Shown here: piece after piece, positions 15,752 through 21,779 of the stretch
Numbering within the stretch: position 1 is the stretch's first letter
How the letters are laid out: every line of letters begins with the position of its first letter
Assembly: GCA_900546065.1 (NCBI GenBank)
Contig: URBK01000024.1
Location: 1 to 34,629, forward strand
Length of the DNA: 34,629 bases
Direction of reading: 5' to 3'
Origin: an uncultured Alistipes sp.
GTDB taxonomy: Bacteria > Bacteroidota > Bacteroidia > Bacteroidales > Rikenellaceae
Notes under the pieces: generated by a model
What the model saw: only the letters and a program-made list of their open reading frames with translations
What the model was told of the DNA's origin: nothing
The model's database searches: none
Position numbers and translations under genes: made by a program

Positions 15752-15861
15752 GACGGCCGCACACGGAACAGGGGCCGCGACAAGAGACTGGGGCCGCACA
15801 AGGGGCTGGAACTGCAAACGAGACAGGGGCCGCCACAGAAGAGAGGGCCGCATAATGAGAT
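15752..15861 (+). repeat. Degenerate 18-nt tandem array in the riboswitch leader
   Basis: GGGGCCGC-like cores start at 15771, 15790, 15826 and 15844, with a more diverged unit at 15808 and a related one at ~15752. This gives a period of 18-19 nt across about six units. It lies in the untranslated leader between the aptamer and the first gene, and no credible coding sequence covers it. Confidence 0.7.
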
Positions 15862-16028
15862 GCGGGCCTCATTCGGGAAAAAGACCACGACAAGTAAGCC
15901 TTCAGCGACAGACGGGACAATGCAAAACCGATGTCGGCCGCCCTCGGGAATCGGGATCCGCACGTACAGGTATCTGCAGCCGAAGCGAGACCCGCCCGCC
16001 CCTCCTTTCACATCCGACACGACACATT

Positions 16029-16064
16029 CTCCGGAGGCAATCCGCACCGGAGGATTTTTGTTTT
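16029..16064 (+). terminator. Intrinsic terminator in the B12 leader (possible riboswitch expression platform)
   Basis: CTCCGG (16029-16034) pairs with CCGGAG (16047-16052), followed within three bases by a T-rich run (GATTTTTGTTTT, 16053-16064). It sits ~70 bases before the first gene and ~355 bases after the aptamer, so it could be the regulated or partial terminator. The distance to the aptamer is unusually long and the coupling is inferred. Confidence 0.6.
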
Positions 16065-16133
16065 CGGGCGCGGCCGCCGCGACCCCGCCGCAAAACCTCC
16101 ACAACAACAGAACGAACGTAAACCGCACACATA

Positions 16134-17876
16134 ATGAAACGTTTATCGGCACTACTCATCTTCGCCGCCCTCATGCTCCTTGGCGCATGCAACAGCGACG
16201 GCGTCATCACCGCACAGCCCGAGCCCGTCATCACGCTCGACTCTCCCGACGGTATCTATACCGTCAAGGTCGGGCGCGCGGTAACCATCACCCCTGCCGT
16301 CGAGAACGGCGAGGATGCCGCATACGAGTGGAGCATCGACGGCACCGTTGTCGGCACCGACCGCACATATACCTTCACCTCGGAGAAGGCGGGAACATAC
16401 TACGTGCTGCTGAGCGTCACCAACCGGACGGGCAGCGACCGCGTCGAGATGCGTATCGAGGTGCTGGAGTTGCAGCCGCCCGTCATATCGTTCCCCGAGG
16501 CCGTGGACGGAGTCATCACCGTAGCCGCGGGCACAGAGCACACCATAACCCCATCGGTAGCCAACGGCGAGCAGGCACGATACGAGTGGCGCCTTGACGG
16601 CGAGAGTGTCGGCAGCGAACCCACATATACATTCCTCGGTGACGCGGCTGCCGACCATCGTCTCACCCTCACCGCCGAGAACGAGGACGGCAGCGACGAA
16701 GCCTCCGTAACGCTGCGCGTAGTGGAATATGCACCCCTTGCGGTCACCTTCCCCGCGCCCTCGACCCGATACGGAGATGCCGCACAGCGCAGCGTCGCCG
16801 CCGGGCGAGCCATATATCTGCGTCCCGTCGCGGCCTCGGCCGAGAAGAAGAGCTACGAGTGGAGCATCGACGGGAAGCCCGTCGCCGAAGATGCCCTCAC
16901 GGCCGACGGTGCCATCTTCCCCTTCACACCCGACGCGCAGGGCGAGTGGAGCGTTTCGGTCACCGTAACCGATGCCGCAGGCGCACGCGGCTCGGCCTCG
17001 GTCAAGGTCGTATGCTGTGCCGAGGAGGGTACATACCGCCGTGCCGCCACCGCAGCCTCGCAGAGCGCCCCAGACCGCATATATGAATACACGCCCGCAC
17101 CCGGCCAGTTTATCAACGAGCCCCGCTCGGGCTTCGACGGCGTCACCACGGCCGATGCCGCCGCCGACTATGCCGCCGCACGCATGAGCGAGGGGCTCTA
17201 CGTATCGCTCGGCGCATGGGGCGGATATATCGTCGCGGGCTTCGACCACAGCATCGCCGCCGCCGACGGCGCGGAGTTCTCCGTCTCGGGCAACATGTTC
17301 GCCTCGTCATCCGAGCCCGGCATCGTATGGGTCATGCAGGACACAAACGGAAACGGCCTGCCCGACGACGAGTGGTACCAGCTCAAGGGTTCGGAGTACG
17401 GCAAACCCCAGACCGTGGAGGATTACGCCGTCACCTACTACCGTCCGAGCGGTGCGGGCATGCCGGTACGCTGGAGCGACAACCGCGGCGGCGAGGGCGA
17501 AGTACCCTACAACAACTTCCACCGTCAGGAGTTCTACTATCCGCAATGGATCGAGGCTCAGAGCTATACCCTCTACGGCGCATCTCTGGCCCCGAATACA
17601 TACACCGACACCTCGACGGGCAACATCATCAACGGCGCCTACGAGTGGGGCTATGCCGACAACTACGGCTCCGACCGCGCAACGGGCGACAACGCCGACG
17701 GCGCGGCGGCAAAGACACTCTTCGATATCGACAATGCAGTCAATGCCGACGGCACGCCCGCAAACCTGCAATATATCGACTTCGTGAAGGTGCAGACCGC
17801 CATCAACCACGCCACGGCGCTTCTGGGCGAGGTCTCGACCGAGGTGCTGGCCATGGCCGACGAGACTCTACGATAA
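16134..17876 (+). CDS. PKD/Ig-like domain surface lipoprotein of the cobalamin operon
   Basis: This 580-residue lipoprotein has lipobox LLGAC (Cys19). Three PKD-like repeats follow, about residues 28-108, 109-193 and 195-290. Each carries the 'YEWSIDG/YEWRLDG' core and a 'SVTNRTGSD/TAENEDGSD/TVTDAAGAR' turn. The C-terminal half (~300-580) is a distinct domain: YTPAPGQFINEPRSGFDG, GLYVSLGAWGGYIVAGFDHSI, GIVWVMQDTNGNGLPDDEWY, which includes an acidic EF-hand-like Ca-binding style loop (DTNGNGLPDDE). It is first in the riboswitch-controlled operon, six bases before the BtuG-like gene. Similar 'cell surface protein' genes accompany btuG-btuB in Bacteroides B12 loci (from memory). Its exact task, such as scaffold, cobalamin capture or release from binders, is unknown. 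Confidence 0.88.
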   Translation: MKRLSALLIFAALMLLGACNSDGVITAQPEPVITLDSPDGIYTVKVGRAVTITPAVENGEDAAYEWSIDGTVVGTDRTYTFTSEKAGTYYVLLSVTNRTGSDRVEMRIEVLELQPPVISFPEAVDGVITVAAGTEHTITPSVANGEQARYEWRLDGESVGSEPTYTFLGDAAADHRLTLTAENEDGSDEASVTLRVVEYAPLAVTFPAPSTRYGDAAQRSVAAGRAIYLRPVAASAEKKSYEWSIDGKPVAEDALTADGAIFPFTPDAQGEWSVSVTVTDAAGARGSASVKVVCCAEEGTYRRAATAASQSAPDRIYEYTPAPGQFINEPRSGFDGVTTADAAADYAAARMSEGLYVSLGAWGGYIVAGFDHSIAAADGAEFSVSGNMFASSSEPGIVWVMQDTNGNGLPDDEWYQLKGSEYGKPQTVEDYAVTYYRPSGAGMPVRWSDNRGGEGEVPYNNFHRQEFYYPQWIEAQSYTLYGASLAPNTYTDTSTGNIINGAYEWGYADNYGSDRATGDNADGAAAKTLFDIDNAVNADGTPANLQYIDFVKVQTAINHATALLGEVSTEVLAMADETLR

Positions 17877-17882
17877 CCGCAC

Positions 17883-18980
17883 ATGACAAGACTCCCCGAC
17901 ATAAAGGCCCTCACACGCACACTTCTCGCCGCGGCGCTTCTCTCGCTCGCCGGATGCATGAAGTATGACTACTCGCTGCCCGACGACATGGGTTACGGCG
18001 AGCTGCCCGAAGCCTCGGGCGACGGTCTGTTCATCATCAACGAGGGCAACTTCATGTACGGCAACGCCACCCTCTCCTACTACGACCCCGCCGCGCACAC
18101 CGTCCAGAACGAGGTCTTCGCACGCGCCAACGGCATGAAGCTGGGCGACGTGGCGCAGTCGATGACCATACACGGCGATCTGGGGTGGATCGTGGTCAAC
18201 AACTCGCACGTCATCTTCGCCATAGACCTTAAGACCTTCCGCGAGGTGGGGCGCATAACTGGTCTCACATCCCCGCGGTACATGCACTTCGTATCCGACA
18301 CGAAGGCCTACGTGACACAGATATGGGACTCGCGCATCTGCATCATCGACCCGCAGCGGTACGAGGTCACGGGATATATCGACTGCCCGGGCATGACGCC
18401 CGAGAACGCCTCGACGGAGCAGATGGTGCAGATAGGCGACTACGTCTACGTCAACTGCTGGTCCTACCAGAACCGCCTGCTCAAGATCGACACCCGCACC
18501 GACCGGATCGTCGCGCAGCTGGAGGTGGGCATACAGCCCACGTCGCTCGTTGCCGACCGCAACGGCAAACTGTGGACCGTCACCGACGGCGGATACGAAG
18601 GCAGCCCCTACGGATACGAGGCCCCTGCGCTCTACCGCATCGACCCCGAGACGTTCTCCGTCGAGCAGACGTTCCGCATGCGCCTCGGCGACGCCCCCTC
18701 GGAGATCGTCACCGACGGCACGGGCAGCGCGATATACTGGATCAATGACGATATATGGCGTATGGACGTCACCTCCGAGCGGCTCCCCGTGCGGCCCCTT
18801 ATCGAGAGCCGCGGAACCATATACTACGGGCTCACGGTCGACCCCGTAACCTCGGACGTATATGTCGCCGATGCCGTCGACTACGTGCAGAACGGCATAA
18901 TCTACCGTTACGATGCCGCGGGCGAGCTGGTCGACTCCTTCTATGTCGGCATCACGCCCGGAGCCTTCTGTTGGAAATAA
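17883..18980 (+). CDS. btuG: BtuG-like surface cobalamin-binding beta-propeller lipoprotein (YncE/DUF5074-like)
   Basis: This 365-residue lipoprotein has lipobox LAGC (Cys25). The body begins with the BtuG/DUF5074 hallmark GLFIINEGNFMYGNATLSYYD. It continues with about seven blade-like repeats (WIVVNNSHVIFAIDLKTF, AYVTQIWDSRICIIDPQRY, VYVNCWSYQNRLLKIDTRTD, LWTVTDGGYEG, IYWINDDIWRMDV, VYVADAVDYVQNGIIYRYD). In Bacteroides, BtuG proteins are seven-bladed propellers that sit on BtuB and bind cobalamin with extremely high affinity. Riboswitch control and the adjacent BtuB-type receptor make the same role very likely here. The start is six bases after the previous stop; the receptor gene begins 10 bases after its stop. 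Binding itself is not visible from sequence. Confidence 0.88.
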   Translation: MTRLPDIKALTRTLLAAALLSLAGCMKYDYSLPDDMGYGELPEASGDGLFIINEGNFMYGNATLSYYDPAAHTVQNEVFARANGMKLGDVAQSMTIHGDLGWIVVNNSHVIFAIDLKTFREVGRITGLTSPRYMHFVSDTKAYVTQIWDSRICIIDPQRYEVTGYIDCPGMTPENASTEQMVQIGDYVYVNCWSYQNRLLKIDTRTDRIVAQLEVGIQPTSLVADRNGKLWTVTDGGYEGSPYGYEAPALYRIDPETFSVEQTFRMRLGDAPSEIVTDGTGSAIYWINDDIWRMDVTSERLPVRPLIESRGTIYYGLTVDPVTSDVYVADAVDYVQNGIIYRYDAAGELVDSFYVGITPGAFCWK

Positions 18981-18990
18981 CCCCGCCGCC

Positions 18991-21081
18991 ATGAGACACA
19001 CCGCCATAAAAACACTCCGCATGCTGACGCTCACCGCCGTCATGTCCATGCCCCTCATGGCCGCGGCACAGCGTCGCGACACCGCCGCCCGCACCGCCTA
19101 CACCATCGACATAGAGCATGTGGAGGTCTCGGCCGCACGCCCCATGAAACAGATAGGCGTACAGCGCACCCACCTCGACTCGGCCGTGCTGCATGACAAC
19201 ATAGCCCTCTCGCTGGCCGACGCCCTCACATTCAACTCGACGGTCTTCATCAAGCAGTACGGGCGCGCCACGCTCTCGACGGCATCCTTCCGCGGCACGT
19301 CGCCATCGCATACGCAGGTGACGTGGAACGGCATGAAGATCAACTCGCCCATGCTGGGCATGACCGACTTCTCGATGATACCGTCATACTTCATCGACGA
19401 TGCGTCGCTGCTGCACGGCACCTCTTCGGTCAATGTCACGGGCGGCGGTCTGGGCGGCGCCATAGTCCTCTCGACCGAACCCACACGGCAGCGCGGATTC
19501 GGCCTGCAGTATGTTCAGGGCGCCGGGTCGTTCTCCACATTCGACGAGTACCTGCGCCTCACATACGGCAGCGACCGCTGGCAGGTATCCACACGCGCCG
19601 TATATTCATCCTCGCCCAACGACTTCCGCTACGTCAACCGCGACAAGAAGGAGAACATCTACGACGGGCAGCACAACATCATCGGCCAATACTACCCCGT
19701 CGAGCGCAACCGCAACGGCGCCTTCCGCGACCTGCACCTGCTTCAGGAGGTATATTACAATACGGGGCGTGGCGACCGCTACGGCCTGACGGCATGGTAT
19801 GTCAATTCGCGGCGCGGCATCCCTCTGCTGAGCGTCAGCTACGCCGACGACGACTACGAGAACCTCCAGCGCGAGCATACGCTGCGCAGTGTCGTGACGT
19901 GGGACCACGTACGCACCCACTACAAGGTCTCGGCCAAGGCCGGGTATGTCAACTCGAATCTGGCATACGACTACAGCCGCGATCTGGGCAACGGCGTCAT
20001 GGCGCAGATGATACGCTCGCGCAGCCGTGTGAATACCGTCTACGGGCAGATCGGGGGCGAATACTACATCGGCAGCAAGTGGCTCTTCACGGCCGACATA
20101 ACGGCACACCAGCACTTTGTCGTCAGCTCCGACAAGAACATCATAACACAGCAGGGGGGCAACGCCGTCGTAGGGTACGACAAGGCGCGCATGGAGCTCT
20201 CGGCATACGTCTCGGCCAAGTGGCGCCCTACGGAGCGTCTCGGCATCTCGGCCGCACTGCGCGAGGAGCTATACGGACGCAGCGCCTCGCCCGTTATCCC
20301 CGCACTCTTCGTCGACTATACGGTCTCGCGACGCGGGCAGGTTGTGGTCAAGGGATCCGTCTCGCGCAACTACCGCTTCCCCACGCTCAACGACCTCTAC
20401 TTCCTACCGGGAGGCAACCCCGACCTGAAACGGGAGAACGGATTCTCGTATGACTGGGGTGTGGAGGCCGCCGCCGGCGACGGCAAACGCTTCTCGATAA
20501 AGGGTTCGGCCACAGCCTTCGACTCCTATATCGACGACTGGATCATCTGGCTGCCCAACGCCAAGGGCTACTGGACCCCCAAGAACATCAAACGCGTCCA
20601 CGCCTACGGCGCCGAGGTGAAGGGGTCGCTGCGCTGGCGCATGAGCGAGAAGTGGAACCTCTCGCTGGACGGCAACTTCGCATGGACACCATCCATAAAC
20701 GAGGGCGAGAAGATCAGCGAGGCCGACCGCTCGGTGGGCAAGCAGCTGGTATACGTACCCGAATACTCGTCGTCGGTCACGGGACGTCTGGCATACGGGC
20801 CGTGGCGTCTGGTCTACCGCTGGTGCTACTACTCGGAGCGTTACACCATGTCGAGCAACGACACCACAATCACCGGATACCTTACCCCCTACTTCATGAA
20901 CGACCTGTCGCTCGAGCGTCTCATTTCGCTGCGTTGGGCCGACACCTCGATCAAGGTACAGATAAACAACCTCTTCAACGAGGAGTACCGTTCGGTTCTG
21001 TCGCACCCCATGCCGCGCATGAACTTCGAGGTCTTCCTCGACATACGCCCCAAATGGGGCAAAGGCCGCGCCGAAAAGTAA
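18991..21081 (+). CDS. btuB: TonB-dependent outer-membrane receptor, BtuB-like
   Basis: This 696-residue receptor has a signal peptide ending MAAAQ. A TonB-box-like segment (IEHVEVSAARP) precedes the plug domain (about 45-160), which includes SLADALTFNSTVFIKQYGRATLSTASFRG and GTSSVNVTGGGLGGAIVLST. The 22-strand barrel follows, with the family motif YRFPTLNDLYFLPGGNPDLKRENG and the C-terminal INNLFNEEYRSV...MPRMNFEVFLDIRP. It lacks the N-terminal carboxypeptidase-like domain of SusC-type glycan receptors and has the compact length of cobalamin/siderophore receptors. With BtuG and the riboswitch this indicates cobalamin uptake across the outer membrane, powered by TonB. The inner-membrane BtuCDF transporter is not in the window. 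ATG 18991 is preferred over an in-frame start at 18913 inside btuG. Confidence 0.92.
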   Translation: MRHTAIKTLRMLTLTAVMSMPLMAAAQRRDTAARTAYTIDIEHVEVSAARPMKQIGVQRTHLDSAVLHDNIALSLADALTFNSTVFIKQYGRATLSTASFRGTSPSHTQVTWNGMKINSPMLGMTDFSMIPSYFIDDASLLHGTSSVNVTGGGLGGAIVLSTEPTRQRGFGLQYVQGAGSFSTFDEYLRLTYGSDRWQVSTRAVYSSSPNDFRYVNRDKKENIYDGQHNIIGQYYPVERNRNGAFRDLHLLQEVYYNTGRGDRYGLTAWYVNSRRGIPLLSVSYADDDYENLQREHTLRSVVTWDHVRTHYKVSAKAGYVNSNLAYDYSRDLGNGVMAQMIRSRSRVNTVYGQIGGEYYIGSKWLFTADITAHQHFVVSSDKNIITQQGGNAVVGYDKARMELSAYVSAKWRPTERLGISAALREELYGRSASPVIPALFVDYTVSRRGQVVVKGSVSRNYRFPTLNDLYFLPGGNPDLKRENGFSYDWGVEAAAGDGKRFSIKGSATAFDSYIDDWIIWLPNAKGYWTPKNIKRVHAYGAEVKGSLRWRMSEKWNLSLDGNFAWTPSINEGEKISEADRSVGKQLVYVPEYSSSVTGRLAYGPWRLVYRWCYYSERYTMSSNDTTITGYLTPYFMNDLSLERLISLRWADTSIKVQINNLFNEEYRSVLSHPMPRMNFEVFLDIRPKWGKGRAEK

Positions 21082-21160
21082 CCCGAAAGAGACCCGCCAA
21101 TACCTCAATACACGTGACAGCCCCGCACGACATGCCGCCGTGCATGCCGTCATGTATGTA

Positions 21161-21290
21161 GTATCCCATCCCGTGAAAAACCCGTCCTTCTACCCCAAGA
21201 AAAACCCGTCCGCGCGTCCTATCCCGTGAAAAGCCCGTCCGCGTCCCATCCCAAGAAAAGCCCGTCCGCGTATTACATTCCTCGAAAAAT
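21161..21290. repeat. Degenerate tandem repeat array, ~25-29 bp units
   Basis: At least four units share the core CCC(G/A)(T/A)GAAAA(A/G)CCCGTCC, at roughly 21169, 21195, 21223 and 21250. A decayed fifth (CTCGAAAAATGGGG) lies near 21281. It sits in the 260-bp gap between the BtuB-like receptor and the tRNA terminator. No gene is visible in it. Confidence 0.75.
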
Positions 21291-21312
21291 GGGGGTAAAT
21301 ATGGGGGCAAAA

Positions 21313-21341
21313 CAAAAAAGCCTGCTGATTTACAGCAGGCT
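21313..21341 (-). terminator. Intrinsic terminator of tRNA-Glu
   Basis: Read on the - strand, AGCCTGCTG and CAGCAGGCT form a perfect 9-bp stem with a five-base loop, followed by a run of T (21313-21318). It starts immediately after the CCA end of the tRNA. Confidence 0.93.
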
Positions 21342-21416
21342 TGGTAGTGGATAGGGGATTCGAACCCCTATGTCATGCGTGAGAGGCATGTATCCTAACC
21401 CTTAGATGAATCCACC
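21342..21416 (-). tRNA. tRNA-Glu (anticodon CTC)
   Basis: This is a 75-nt cloverleaf including an encoded CCA (21342-21344). The acceptor strands GGTGGAT and ATCCACT pair with a terminal G-U. The anticodon stem CATGC/GCATG encloses the loop CTCTCAC, giving anticodon CTC (reads GAG). The T arm is GGGGTTCGAATCCCC. It has its own promoter and terminator and is therefore a monocistronic unit. Confidence 0.96.
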
Positions 21417-21432
21417 TCGTTTGATTGTGGTG

Positions 21433-21463
21433 CAAAGATAGGGCAAAAAAAACATTCTGCAAA
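21433..21463 (-). promoter_or_regulatory. Promoter of tRNA-Glu
   Basis: On the - strand TTTG (21460-21463), a 19-nt spacer and TATCTTTG (21433-21440) match the Bacteroidota promoter consensus. Transcription would start about ten bases before the mature tRNA 5' end. Confidence 0.82.
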
Positions 21464-21574
21464 TTTTTAGCGCAAAAAAAGATCCGAAAGGTGCAAATAT
21501 CCTTTCAAGCGCTCCTGCAACAGCCGCCAGAGCCCACCTCGACGAGGTTCTCAATTGGAACACCCGCTTCCTAC

Positions 21575-21742
21575 AACGCAAAAGCATGCAGACACCCCGC
21601 CTCCAAACCCACGCACGCCCCCAACCGCAAAAGCATGCGGACACCCCGCCGCTCCCAAACACAAGCGCGCACACCCCGACACAAAAGCGGACACCACATC
21701 ACGCCTCATCCCAAACGCAAAAGCGGGCGGGCACCCCGAGGA
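21575..21742. repeat. Second degenerate repeat array (CGCAAAAGCATGCGGACACCCCG-like units)
   Basis: Units with the core (CG/CA)CAAAAGC..(G/C)GACACC start near 21577, 21626, 21680 and 21716. The first two are the best preserved (19 of 20 core bases agree); the later ones are shortened. The remaining part of the 363-bp interval 21417-21779 holds the tRNA promoter and the hairpin at 21723-21753, but no supportable gene. Confidence 0.65.
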
Positions 21743-21753
21743 TGTCCGCCCGC
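21723..21753 (-). terminator. Probable terminator of the HEAT-DUF1080 operon
   Basis: GCGGGCGGGCA (21723-21733) pairs with TGTCCGCCCGC (21743-21753) through one G-T wobble. On the - strand it is followed by TTTTGCGTTT. It begins 27 bases after the end of the DUF1080 gene. The T-tract is short, so termination may be partial. Confidence 0.6.
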
Positions 21754-21779
21754 CGTGACATGCACTTCCGTACCGCAGG

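Noticed and set aside
15730..16152. Antisense frame in the B12 leader with a signal-like hydrophobic start
   Set aside because: It lies opposite the riboswitch leader and covers its repeat array and terminator, has no family resemblance and no promoter on that strand.
20975..21310. Small - strand frame translating the first array as TGFSRDGTR-like repeats
   Set aside because: It runs into the 3' end of btuB on the opposite strand and its peptide repeat is a by-product of the DNA repeat.
21402..21674. Small - strand frame overlapping the tRNA-Glu gene
   Set aside because: It overlaps the tRNA and its promoter and is built from the degenerate repeats; composition is Cys/Trp/Arg-rich with no family signal.
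21161..21742. CRISPR array around the tRNA
   Set aside because: Units are degenerate, directly adjacent and of variable length; there are no unique spacers and no cas genes.
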